Of a stretch of DNA of 64,000 nt, positions 25,022-35,100 are shown piece by piece. The notes below the pieces were generated by a model. The model had not been told where the DNA came from and made no database searches. It worked only from the letters and a program-made list of their open reading frames with translations. The first letter of the stretch is position 1; every line of letters begins with the position of its first letter. The translations under genes and the position numbers were made by a program. Origin of the DNA: Pseudomonadota bacterium (lineage in GTDB: Bacteria; Pseudomonadota; Gammaproteobacteria; Ga0077536); the NCBI GenBank assembly GCA_016719885.1, contig JADJYF010000004.1, positions 345,981 through 409,980 of the forward strand, read 5' to 3'.

Positions 25022-28000
25022 TCAGAACTTGAGCAGGTTCTTGATGGTTTCGCCGTCCTTGCCATCGATGATGCCCTTGAGCTTCTTGCCCACGGCCTTT
25101 TCAATCTTCTTCTTGGCGGCGTCCTTGACCACGTCGCCGAGGATGTGGCCGAAATCCGGCAGGCAGGACGGGCTGTCGACCTGGCCACGGCAGGCTATCG
25201 GCACTTGGTAACCGCCGAGCTTGAAGGTGTTGGTGGCGGTGGCGGTGCGCTGTTCGGTGACGCCGAGCGAGAGGTCGTACTTGATGCTGTTGTCGTTGAG
25301 ATTGACCAGCATTCCTTTGCCCTTGATGGTGAAGCCTTCGCCCGCCATCAGTAAATCGTCATTGCGCACCACGCCGTTCTTGACCGCCAGCGTGCCGGTC
25401 AGGCTTTTGAACTGGGTCTGGCCGCCCTTCGGCACCGGCACCACGCATTTGCATTCGATGATTTGTTCGACGGCGCGCAGGATCGCGACCGCGTCGACGC
25501 CGCGAAACACGCCGTTGTCGATGGCGTAATGGCCATTGCCGCCGAGGCTCTGCTTGATGTGCGGGCCGTCGCCGCCGGCGGCTTTCAAGGCGGCGTCGAA
25601 GCTCACCGCGCCCGACAGGCTTTCGTTGTTGGCGGTGTCTTTCAAAAGCGGTGCAATCTGCACCTTGTCGAGCTGGCTGTTGAGCGCCAGCGTCGCCTGC
25701 TTGCCGCGCGCATCCACCACCACCGCGCTCTTGTAGGCGCCTTCGTAGAGCTGCGCGGCCAGCGGGTCGAGCTTGATGAGGCCCTTGGCCGCATCGATGG
25801 CGAACTTCACGTTCTTCATCTTCGCGCCCGAGATCTGCAGCGCGCCGGCGCTGAGTTCACCCTTGATCTTCAAGCCGCGCAATTGTTCCACCGGCAGGGA
25901 ATTGGCGGCGCCGGCCACCGCCGCATCGGGCGTGACGACGGTCTTGCCCTCGCCCTTGGCCGGTGGTTCGAGATAGCGGTCGGCGTTGATGCTGTCGAGC
26001 GCTAGCTTGAAGCTGAGGTCGGGACCGCTGAAGGCCGCCACGTCGATGCTGCCTTTCAGATGGCTGTCGTCGAGCGTCACCGCGAGATCCGGCAGCTTGA
26101 TGCTGCTGGTCGTGCCGCTGAACGAGGTGTCGATGGCGAGCGCCGTCAGCGCCTTGGCATCGGCGGTCTTCGGCACCGCCTTGTTCAAGGTCTTCATGAG
26201 GTTGCGCGGATTGAAGCTCGGCACCGTGAGCTTGCCGCTGTAGCGCGGCGCGCTCATGATTTTCTCGGCCTCGATGTCGGCCTTGGCGTTGAGCCCGAGG
26301 CCGGTCACGGCCAGCGACTTGATGCTGGCGGTCTCGGCCTTGAGGTTGGCGTGCGCCGACGCGGCGGTGATCTCGAGGTCGACCGCCTGCGGCAGTTCCG
26401 CGCTCGCCACGCGTGCCACCACCGACAGCGGCGACAGGCGCATGTCGTCGAGTCCGCCCGCCACACCGGTATCGAGCTTGAGACTCTTCACCGCTTGCGC
26501 CATCTCGCCCTGGCCCACGGCGCGCAGCAGCGGCCCGGTATCCTGGCTCTCGATGACGAGCTTGCCGTTGAGTTGGCCCTGCTTGTTGGCGATGTCGAGG
26601 CCGCTGCCGTCGAGATTGCCGCTCAGGTTCACGCCCGCGAGGTTCGCCGTGAGCTTGGAAAGACTCATGCGTCCCTTGGCGAGATCGGCATCGAAGCCGC
26701 TCTCGAAGTCGAAGCGCTTGTTCGATTCCCTGGCCAGCGATTGCGCCATCGGCGCGAGCGCCGAGTCCTTGCCCTCGAGGCCGGCGGCCACCGCCAGCAG
26801 TGCCGGGAAATCCGCGCCGCTGGCCTTGAGTTCGCCCTGCACCGCCGGTTGCTTGCTGTTGGCATTGGTCGCGGTGACGCGGCCGCGGAGTTCGTTGCCG
26901 AGCAGCTTTGCCTCGAGACGCGGCAGCGCGGCCTTGCCGGCGCCCATGTCGACATCGAGGTCGACGTTGACGTCGAAGGACTTGTCGGGACTGCCGGCGA
27001 GCGCCTGGTTGAGCTGCTTCTGCGTGGCGCCGCTCGCGCCCTGCAGCTGCGCGATGATGGCCATCAAGGCCGGCAGGTCCGGGCCGTGGGCATGCAGGTT
27101 GCCCTTGGCGGTCGGCTTGTCGGTGTTGGCGGCGGTGGCGGTGAAGGCGCCGGTCAACTGCGCGCCCAGCACCCGGCCCTCGAGCTGCGAGACCTTCACT
27201 TCGCCGCTGTCCATGTTGGCATCGAAGGCGGTGGTGAAATCGAAGCTGCGATCGTTGACGCCCGCCAGCTGTTTGCCGGCCGGCAGGGCGAAGGCATTGA
27301 ACAGCTGCGCCAGATCCGCGCCCTTCAAGACCAGCTGGCCGCTGGCGCTCGGGCGTTCATCTTCGATGTTGCGCGCGCTGAACTCGCCGCTGACGTCGGT
27401 ACCGAGCCCGCTCAGTTTCAAGCCGCTGAGCTTGGCGGTGCCGGCTTTCAGATCGAGGTCCAGCCCGGCGTCGAGTTCCAGCTTGGCCGCGCCGCCCGGC
27501 AGGGTCGCACCGCGCATGTCGGTGGTGAGCACCAGGGGCGCGAGCACGTAGTGCTTGTCATCGACGTTGTAATTGAGCGTGCCGCTGAGCTTGATGTCGG
27601 CATCGAGCGCCGGTTGGTTGGCGGTGGCGGTGGCCGACAGCGCGAGCTCGATGGGCTTGCCGAAGGTCAGCGCGCCGGTGGTGGCGGTGAGGTTCTTGAG
27701 TGCGAGCTCGTGACCTGTAGTCGCGTCCTTCCAGGTGAAGCTCGCGTCCTTGATGTCGACGCCGCCGAGGATCAGCGCAGCGATCGGCGCGCCACCGTCG
27801 CGCTTGGCGGCACCATCGCCGGCCGCGCCGGGTTTGGAAAGGTCTTCCCAGTTGGTGACGCCCTCGGCATTGCGCGCGAGATTGACGCTCACGCCGTGCA
27901 GCACCACGGTATCCATCTCCACGCGCTTTTCGAGCAGCGGCCAGGTTGCGACCGCCACCTGGATGTCCTGCGCGGCGAGCATCGGTTCGTCGCCGAAGCC

Positions 28001-28231
28001 GGCCGCGTTGCCGAGCGTGAGCGGGCCGGCTTTCAGGCGCAGCTTCGGCCACAGCGCGACTTCCAGCGGGCCGCTCAGCACGAGATCGCGACCGGTCTCG
28101 GCCTTGACGCGCGCGATGAGTTCGTCCTTGTATTTTTCGGGATTGAAGGTGGCGATGAAGATGCCGGCGCCGATGACCACCACGGCCACCAGCGCGACGA
28201 CCGCGATGGCGAGGACTTTAAGAACTTTCAT
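25022..28231 (-). CDS. asmA: AsmA-family envelope protein
   Basis: 1069 residues from ATG 28231 (GGGAG ribosome site; a TTG two codons earlier is less likely). One N-terminal membrane anchor (VLAIAVVALVAVVVIGAGIFIA) is followed by the AsmA N-terminal domain (VKAETGRDLVLSGPLEVALWPKLRLKAG) and long repetitive beta strands of the bridge-like groove. The C-terminal AsmA_2 region contains VDAVAILRAVEQIIECKC and a final amphipathic Lys-rich helix. The family tethers the inner membrane and probably shuttles phospholipids to the outer membrane. The start overlaps the end of argH by 14 bp. Confidence 0.9.
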   Translation of the reverse strand: MKVLKVLAIAVVALVAVVVIGAGIFIATFNPEKYKDELIARVKAETGRDLVLSGPLEVALWPKLRLKAGPLTLGNAAGFGDEPMLAAQDIQVAVATWPLLEKRVEMDTVVLHGVSVNLARNAEGVTNWEDLSKPGAAGDGAAKRDGGAPIAALILGGVDIKDASFTWKDATTGHELALKNLTATTGALTFGKPIELALSATATANQPALDADIKLSGTLNYNVDDKHYVLAPLVLTTDMRGATLPGGAAKLELDAGLDLDLKAGTAKLSGLKLSGLGTDVSGEFSARNIEDERPSASGQLVLKGADLAQLFNAFALPAGKQLAGVNDRSFDFTTAFDANMDSGEVKVSQLEGRVLGAQLTGAFTATAANTDKPTAKGNLHAHGPDLPALMAIIAQLQGASGATQKQLNQALAGSPDKSFDVNVDLDVDMGAGKAALPRLEAKLLGNELRGRVTATNANSKQPAVQGELKASGADFPALLAVAAGLEGKDSALAPMAQSLARESNKRFDFESGFDADLAKGRMSLSKLTANLAGVNLSGNLDGSGLDIANKQGQLNGKLVIESQDTGPLLRAVGQGEMAQAVKSLKLDTGVAGGLDDMRLSPLSVVARVASAELPQAVDLEITAASAHANLKAETASIKSLAVTGLGLNAKADIEAEKIMSAPRYSGKLTVPSFNPRNLMKTLNKAVPKTADAKALTALAIDTSFSGTTSSIKLPDLAVTLDDSHLKGSIDVAAFSGPDLSFKLALDSINADRYLEPPAKGEGKTVVTPDAAVAGAANSLPVEQLRGLKIKGELSAGALQISGAKMKNVKFAIDAAKGLIKLDPLAAQLYEGAYKSAVVVDARGKQATLALNSQLDKVQIAPLLKDTANNESLSGAVSFDAALKAAGGDGPHIKQSLGGNGHYAIDNGVFRGVDAVAILRAVEQIIECKCVVPVPKGGQTQFKSLTGTLAVKNGVVRNDDLLMAGEGFTIKGKGMLVNLNDNSIKYDLSLGVTEQRTATATNTFKLGGYQVPIACRGQVDSPSCLPDFGHILGDVVKDAAKKKIEKAVGKKLKGIIDGKDGETIKNLLKF

Positions 28232-29659
28232 CGGCAACTCCCGGGGCGCCGACGCTGGTCAGCACCTTTGCGATGCGAGTACGGGCCCGCGCGCAGGCCG
28301 CGCGTACCTGGTTGGGCGCGGTGCCGCCGAAGTGATCGCGGGCGGCGAGGCACTGATCCATGTCGAGCACGCGGTACACCGACTCATCGAGCGCCGCGTC
28401 GAGCTTCTGGTATTCGGCCAGCGGCAGCTCATGGAGTTCGCAGCCGCGCGCCACGGCCAGACCCACGGCCGCGCCCACCACCGCGTGGGCATCGCGGAAC
28501 GGCCGGCCGAGCCGCACCAGGTGATCGGCCAGATCGGTGGCGGCGATATAGCCGCGCGCGGCGGCGGCGCGCATGCGCGCACGCTCGACCTTCAGGGTCG
28601 GCACGAGATCGGCGAACGCGCGCGTGCAGGCGTTGATGGTATCCAGGGTATCGAACAAGGGTTCCTTGTCCTCCTGGTTGTCCTTGTTGTAGGCCAGCGG
28701 CTGGCCCTTCATCAACGTGATGAGCGACATCAGGTGACCGACCACGCGTCCCGACTTGCCGCGCACCAGCTCCGGCACGTCGGGGTTTTTCTTTTGCGGC
28801 ATCATCGACGAGCCGGTGCAGAAGGCATCATCGATGTCGACGAAGCCGAAGGCCTGGGAATTCCACAGCACCAGTTCCTCGGACATGCGCGAGAAATGCA
28901 CCATGAGCAGCGATGCCGCGGCCGCGAACTCGATGGCGAAGTCGCGATCGCTTACCGCGTCCAGGGAGTTCTCCGCCGCGCTGTCGAAGCCCAGCAGCTC
29001 GGCGCTGCGCGCGCGGTTGATGGGGAAGGTGGTGCCGGCCAGCGCGCCGGCGCCCAGCGGCAGCACGTTGAGCCGCGCGCGCGGCAGTCGCGCAGACGGC
29101 CGGCGTCGCGCAGCAGCATCTCGAACCACGCCAGCATGTGATGACCGAAAGAGATCGGCTGCGCGGCCTGCAGGTGCGTGAAGCCCGGCAGCAGGGTGTC
29201 GGCTTCCTGTTCGGCGAGATTCACCAGCGCCTGCATGAGGCGCCCCAGGCGTTCGACGAGGGCATCGATCTCTTCGCGCAGGTACAGGCGAATGTCGGTC
29301 GCGACCTGGTCGTTGCGCGAGCGCGCGGTATGCAGCTTCTTGCCCACTTCGCCGACGCGCGCCACCAGCGCGCTCTCGACGTTCATGTGCACGTCTTCGA
29401 GTTTCACCGACCAGCTGAAGCGGCCGGCCTCGATGTCGGCACGCACCGCCGCGAGGCCGTCGGCGATGGTTTCGAATTCGCTGACCGCGAGCACGCCGCA
29501 TTCGGACAGCATGCGCGCATGGGCGATGGAGCCGCGGATATCGCACAGCGCGAGGCGCTGATCGAAGCTCACCGAGGCGGTGAATTCCTCGACGAAGGCG
29601 TTGGTCGGCGCGGTGAAGCGGCCGCCCCAGGGTTTGTCGGGTGCGGAGGTCGATGACAT
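28218..29659 (-). pseudogene. argH: Argininosuccinate lyase, one frameshift as read
   Basis: Splits argininosuccinate into arginine and fumarate. Two frames together give a full-length ArgH of about 480 residues: the N-terminal part (DKPWGGRFTAPTNAFVEEFT, HTARSRNDQVATDIRLYLR) ends in one frame near LRDCRAR, and the rest (LNVLPLGAGALAGTTFPINR, the signature GSSMMPQKKNPDVPELVRGK) continues in another. The break is one missing base in the CGCGCGCGCG tract at about 29074–29083. All motifs are intact, so a sequencing error is more likely than gene loss. The position beside algZ–algR matches the arrangement in Pseudomonas. Confidence 0.9.
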
Positions 29660-29847
29660 GGCGTGGGCTTGCGGTCTGGGGCTATGAAAAGGAGTGGCCA
29701 GTATAGCCCAGGCCATGCCGGCGGCGGTTTGGCCCCCGGCCGTGGATTGACCCCGCGGCGAGCGGCGAACGACACTAGCGCCAACCATGCCGGCCGCCAC
29801 TTCGCCCCTCGTTCACGTGTCACGCATCGCCGCGTCGGCGCATTGCC

Positions 29848-30924
29848 ATGGCTGACGCCACGCCACGCGACGCCGGCCTCGACGCGGAAGCGGTGTTCCT
29901 GCCGGACCTGTGCGGCGTGCATGCCTTGTTCGTGGTCGTCATCTCCAGCGAACTGGTGGCCTTCATCATCATCATCGCGCGCCATGGCTTCGGGCCGAGC
30001 TTCGTCGACGAACTGGCGCTGCTGTCGATGTATTCGCAATGGCTGGGTTTGTCCTCGGCGGGCGCCCTGTGCCTGGCGCGCCGGCCGCTCGCCGGCCGTT
30101 CCGAACGCAGCATCGCCATTGCGAGCTTCCTGCTGGTGGTGGCGATCGCGTGGCTGGTCGCGGAACTCGCGTGGTGGGTCTTGAACCCGGTGGTCGGCGC
30201 CGGCGCCATCATCCAGATCGGACACGCGGACCTGGTCGGCCGCACGGTGTGCGTGGCGGCCATCGTCGCGGCCCTGGTGCTGCGCTACTTCTACGTGCAG
30301 TTCCACTGGAAGCAGCGCGTGGCGTCGGAGGCCAGCGCGCGGCTCGAAGCGCTGCAGGCGCGCATCCGGCCGCATTTCTTCTTCAACTGCATGAACACCA
30401 TCGCGAGCCTCACGCGCAGCGATCCGCCGCTGGCCGAGCGTGCGGTGGAGGATCTCGCCGACTTGTTCCGCGCCAGCCTCGCCGACGCGCGCGCGCCGGT
30501 GCCGCTCGCCACCGAGTTCGATTTCGTCGAGCGCTATCTCAGCATCGAACGTTTGCGCCTCGGCGCGCGGTTGGCGGTGGACTGGCAGGTGCAGGACCTG
30601 CCGCAGGGCGCGCGCCTGCCGCTGCTCAGCCTGCAACCGATAGTCGAGAACGCCATCTACCACGGCATCGAGCCGATCCGTGGCGGCGGCACCATCGTGA
30701 TTGCCGCGCATTGCCGCGACGGCCGCCTGGAAGTGACGGTCTCCAATCCCTTCGAAGCCGAACATGCCACCCATCATCACGACGGCAATCGCATTGCCCT
30801 CAATAACGTACGGCAGCGTCTGCGTGCGCATTTCGGCAACGACGCCGAACTCGACAGCGAGCAGCGTGACGGGCGCTACGTGGTGTGCTTGCGCGTGCCC
30901 CTGGCCGGCCCGGGCGTGGCATGA
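29848..30924 (+). CDS. algZ: LytS/AlgZ-type sensor histidine kinase
   Basis: 358 residues. The N-terminal half has four hydrophobic helices (for example VHALFVVVISSELVAFIIII and VCVAAIVAALVLRYFYV) with no large periplasmic sensor. The His_kinase domain has the family phospho-acceptor motif RPHFFFNCMNTIASL, then LLSLQPIVENAIYHGIEPIR as N box, and a degenerate ATP lid. It phosphorylates its partner AlgR-like regulator, whose start overlaps this stop (ATGA). In Pseudomonas the pair controls alginate, twitching and virulence; targets here are unknown. Confidence 0.9.
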   Translation: MADATPRDAGLDAEAVFLPDLCGVHALFVVVISSELVAFIIIIARHGFGPSFVDELALLSMYSQWLGLSSAGALCLARRPLAGRSERSIAIASFLLVVAIAWLVAELAWWVLNPVVGAGAIIQIGHADLVGRTVCVAAIVAALVLRYFYVQFHWKQRVASEASARLEALQARIRPHFFFNCMNTIASLTRSDPPLAERAVEDLADLFRASLADARAPVPLATEFDFVERYLSIERLRLGARLAVDWQVQDLPQGARLPLLSLQPIVENAIYHGIEPIRGGGTIVIAAHCRDGRLEVTVSNPFEAEHATHHHDGNRIALNNVRQRLRAHFGNDAELDSEQRDGRYVVCLRVPLAGPGVA

Positions 30925-31655
30925 GGATCCTGGTGGTCGACGACGAGCCGCTGGCGCGCCGGCGACTCGTCTCGCAGGTGGCCGAACTCGGCATGGGCGA
31001 GGTGGTGGGCGAAGCCGACGACGGGCTGGCCTGCCTGGCCGCCGTTGAACGCCTGGCGCCCGAGGTCGTGCTGCTCGACGTGCGCATGCCCGGCATGGAC
31101 GGCCTGGAAGTGGCGCGTCATCTCGGCACGCTGGCCACGCCGCCGCTAGTGATCTTCACCACCGCCTACGACGAACATGCGCTGGCGGCCTTCGAATCCC
31201 ACGCCCTCGACTACCTCTTGAAGCCGGTGCGCAGCGAGCGCCTGCGCGATGCCTTGCAACGCGCCGAGACCCTGCGCGTCGGTCGCGAAGTGCTGGCCGA
31301 GCAGCAACTGCCGGCCAGCGTGCGGCGTCGCCACGTGAGCGCGGTGGTGGGCGGCGCGCTGCGGCTCATGCCGATCATCGAGGTGCTGTATTTCCAGGCC
31401 GACCAGGGCTATGTCAGCGCGGTGTCCGCCCACGGCCAGTTGCTCATCGAGGATTCGCTGCGCGCGCTGGAAGAGGAATTTCCCGACGACTTCGTGCGCA
31501 TCCATCGCAACGCGCTGGTGGCGCCGGCCCACGTGCGCGGCCTCGAGCGCGATGCCGAGGGCAATGTGTTCGTGGTGTTCGAGGCGCGGCCGGAGCGGCT
31601 GATGGTCAGCCGCCGCCTGATGGCGCAGGTGAGGAAGAGTTTGCGGGGAAACTAA
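30921..31655 (+). CDS. algR: LytTR-family response regulator AlgR
   Basis: 244 residues. The receiver domain (MRILVVDDEPLARRRLVSQ, phospho-acceptor Asp in VVLLDVRMPGMDG, Lys in YLLKPVR) is followed by a LytTR DNA-binding domain (HVSAVVGGALRLMPIIEVLY, EEFPDDFVRIHRNALVAPAH). The start lies inside the kinase stop (4-bp overlap). The gene order argH, algZ, algR is as in pseudomonads; hemC does not follow here, and a repeat array lies downstream instead. Confidence 0.93.
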   Translation: MRILVVDDEPLARRRLVSQVAELGMGEVVGEADDGLACLAAVERLAPEVVLLDVRMPGMDGLEVARHLGTLATPPLVIFTTAYDEHALAAFESHALDYLLKPVRSERLRDALQRAETLRVGREVLAEQQLPASVRRRHVSAVVGGALRLMPIIEVLYFQADQGYVSAVSAHGQLLIEDSLRALEEEFPDDFVRIHRNALVAPAHVRGLERDAEGNVFVVFEARPERLMVSRRLMAQVRKSLRGN

Positions 31656-31679
31656 CGCGCCGCACAACATTTCCTGATG

Positions 31680-32130
31680 TCAGGCTGAAGCCTGACCCAC
31701 AATGCAGTCACCAACATTGTGGGTCAGACTTCAGTCTGACATTCAGCGGCGGCGACCGGCGTCCATACCGATAAAGGCCAGGCAAGCCTACCGGCCCCCC
31801 CAGGCTGAAGCCGACCCACGAGAAGCACTCCACCTGTGGGTCAGACTTCAGTCTGACATTCAGCGGCGGCGACCGGCGTCTCCATTACCGATATAAGGTC
31901 AGGCTGAAGCCTGACCCACAAAGAGAAGCACTCCACCTGTGGGTCAGACTTCAGTCTGACATTCAGCGGCGGCGACCGGCGTCTCCATTACCGATATAAG
32001 GCCAGGCTGAAGCCTGACCCACAAAGAGAAGCACTCCACCTGTGGGTCAGACTTCAGTCTGACATTCAGCGGCGGCGACCGGCGTCTTCATTGCCAATAA
32101 ATGTCGGGCTGAAGCTTGACCCAAAAAGAG
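31680..32130. repeat. Tandem array of paired REP-like palindromes, 103-bp unit
   Basis: Units begin at 31718, 31835, 31938 and 32041. The second and third are 103 bp and differ at only one base that I can see; the first is 117 bp and diverged, the last is degenerate and runs into the next gene. Each unit holds TGGGTCAGACTTCAGTCTGA and its near-inverse GTCAGGCTGAAGCCTGACCC, separated by a CGGCGGCGACCGGCGTC segment. It fills the gap between the convergent algR and CTERM-protein genes. Confidence 0.9.
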
Positions 32131-32135
32131 TGAAC

Positions 32136-35100
32136 TCAACCCCGCGCCTTGCGCCGACGCAGGCCGGCCAAGCCCGCCAGTGCCGAACCCAGCAACCACA
32201 CCGCACCCGGCACCGGCACCGCGGCCGGCGTCACCACGCCCTTCAAGGTGACGCTCAGGCTGCCAATCCGCAGATCGAAACCGCTGGCATTGGCGCTGAA
32301 CAGGTTGAGCGTGAAGACATCCTGGAAATTGCCGGCCACCAGGGTGTCGAGCACCACCGACAGGTTGTGCGCATCACCGGCGGCGAGGGTTGCCGCGCCG
32401 AAGCCGTTGACGCCGAAGTTGCTGCTCGTGCCCGAGAACTCGAAGCGCAGATCGTCGGCCGGGCCGGTGATGTCGTTGCTGAGCGCGAGCAGTGCGGTGA
32501 AGCTGCCGCTGTTCTCGGCGAGGGTGTCGAAGTCCAGGGTCACGCTGGCGCCCTGCAGTTCGAAGCTGCCGTCGCCACCGGTCTTGGCCAGCAGCGGGTT
32601 GGCGAACTCGTTGACCTGCGCGTTGAGCGCCACCAGCGCCGGTGCGAGGCTCAAGTCCGACATGTCGGTGTTGTGCGAACTGAGAGCGATGAGCGCCGTG
32701 CCGCTGAAAATGCCGGCGGCGCTGGTGTCGAGCGCGACATTGAGGCTGAGGTTGTCCGCGCCGCCGGCAGCGAGGCCGGCGCCGAGATTGCCACTGCTGC
32801 CGGCAAATGCCGAGTTGGCACTGACACTCGCCAGCAGTACGTCGGTCAAGGCGCCGCTCGCACCGTTGGCAATCGCGATGTTGCGCGCGCCGACCACGTC
32901 GCCTTTGTGCACGATGCCGAAGTCGATCGGCGCGTTGTCGAGCCTGGCGACAGCCTGCGCGTAGATCTTGCCGGAGAGGGCGATGCCCTGGGCGCCGAGC
33001 GCGGTCTGGCCGAGTTCGCTGGTGCCGGCGCCGTCCGACACGAAATTCACCACCGCGGTACCGGACTTGGTACCGGCCGTGGCGGTGTCGAGGGTCACTT
33101 TCATTGCGCTCGAATCGCCGAGCCCCGCACCGAGCAGGTTGACGCTGCCGGCGGCGGTGAAGCCGTCGGTCACGGCGCCGAAGCTCGCGTTGAGTCGTTC
33201 CGAGAAACCGTCATTGATCGCGACGTTGGTCACGTCCAGGGTCTGCTCGACCACGTCACCGACACGATGCGTGCCGAAGTTCACGGGCGCGGGCGTCAGC
33301 GCGCCAGGTTCCGCGTAGCGGTAGGCCGCCGAGCTCACGATGTCGAGGGTGGTGTCGGCGACGTTGTCGAAGTTGCTGGTGATGTTCACCGACTGCGGGG
33401 CGAGCAGGCCGGCGCTGGAGGCGGTCAAGGTCACCGCCAGGTTGGCGCTGGAGGCGCCCGCGGCTACCGGGCCGAAATTGGACGCCGTCACGCCGCTGCC
33501 TGACAAGCGTGCATCGGTGATGTTGCCGCCGTTGACGCTGGTCTGCAGCGCGCCGCGCAGCGCCGGGCCGGTGACGCCGCTGTTGGCGACCTGGTAATTC
33601 TTGGTGACGACATCACCCACGTGCACGTTGCCGAAGCTCATGAAGTAATTGGAGCCGCTGCCCGAGACCTCGCCGCTCAGGGCCTGCGCGACGTCGCCAC
33701 TCGCGAGGATCTGCCCGCTGCCCACCACGTTGGCGTGCGCGTTGAAGCTGTTGCCAGCACCGAAGTTGGCGTTGGTGTAGTCCTCGGCGACGGTCACGTT
33801 GTGCGTGCCGAGATCCAGCGTGCCGTTGTTGACCAGCAAATCGCCGTCGGAATCGGCGCCTAGCGTCAGCGTCGCGCCGCTGTCGGCTTGTATGGTGCCG
33901 CTCTGGCCGTCGATACCGCCGGTGATTTCGAGCTTGCCGCCACTGGCGCGCACCAGGCCGTGGTTCAACACCGTGTTGGTGATGGCGCCGAAACCCGAGA
34001 TGTGGCCGGCCGCGTTGTTGGCGAACGAGGTGTTGGCATGCGCCGTGCCGCCCGCGAGTTGCACCTGGCCGTCGTTGCTCAGTGCGTCGTTCGCGGTCAA
34101 GGTACTGAGCGGGCCGACCGCCAGCGTGCCGGTGTTGGCGAGCGCTCCGACCGTGGTGAAATTGCGGCCGTTCTTGATCGTGAATGAACCGGTATTGGCG
34201 GCGAGCGGATTGACCGCGTTGAAGCTCGAGCCCGGACCGTCGAGTTCGATGGTCGCGGCATTGGTGCTGAAGGTCGCGGTGCCGAAGTTCATGGTCGAAC
34301 CGGCGTCCACTTTCCAGCTGCCACCGCTCAGGGTGTTGGCGGCAAGGTTGGTGAGGTTGCCGGCGTTGGTGCCGACGGTCAGCGTGCCGCCGAAGATGGC
34401 GGCGAGGGTGCCAGTGTTGGTGAAGCTGTCGGGATCGACGGTGACGGTGCGGCCACCGACCGTGGAACGGATGGTGCCGTGATTGATGATCGTGCCGCCG
34501 CTGCCGGAGCTGACGGCGATGTTGCCGGCACTGGCGTTGTTGACCACGGTCACGCCGGAGCCGATGGTCAGGGTCTGCGCGTCGTTGACGAACAGGCGCA
34601 GGGTCGAGTTCGCGCCGGGCGTCAGCATCACGGTACCGGTGCCGCCGAGAGTGCCGGTGTTGAACAGAAGGCCATTGGTGGTGGTGGTGAAGCCATTGTT
34701 GGCGCTGTTCACCCCCAGGATCTCGCTCGGGGCCTGGTCGAGCGTCAGCCCATCGTTGATGGTGAGCGCGATATTGCTCGAGGAATTGCCGACGCTCATG
34801 AAGCCGGACAGCGTCACACCGCCGGACAGCGTGCTGTCGGCGGTGACCACGAGCCGGGAGAGAGTCAAGCTGCGGCGCGCGGTGTCGATGGTGCCGCCGA
34901 CAATGGTGCCGCCGGCGAGATTGATGTTGCCGGTGGTGTCGTTGAAGAACAGCGTGTCGCCGCTGTTGTCCAGCGTGCCGGTGATGTTGATCACGCCATT
35001 CGCGACGTTGCCACTGCGGCTCACCGTACCCATCTGGTGGGTGGTGAAGTTGCCGCCGAGGTTGACCGTCGAGTTCGAGTCTTCGTCCAGCGAAATCGTG

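Noticed and set aside
26060..28636. Long plus-strand open frame (858 codons) opposite the AsmA gene
   Set aside because: It mirrors the AsmA codons on the other strand, has Arg/His/Gly-rich composition typical of antisense frames in high-G+C DNA, and shows no domain.
31680..32130. CRISPR array
   Set aside because: The repeats are about 100 bp, the intervening segments are themselves repeated, and there are no cas genes. It is a palindromic tandem repeat.
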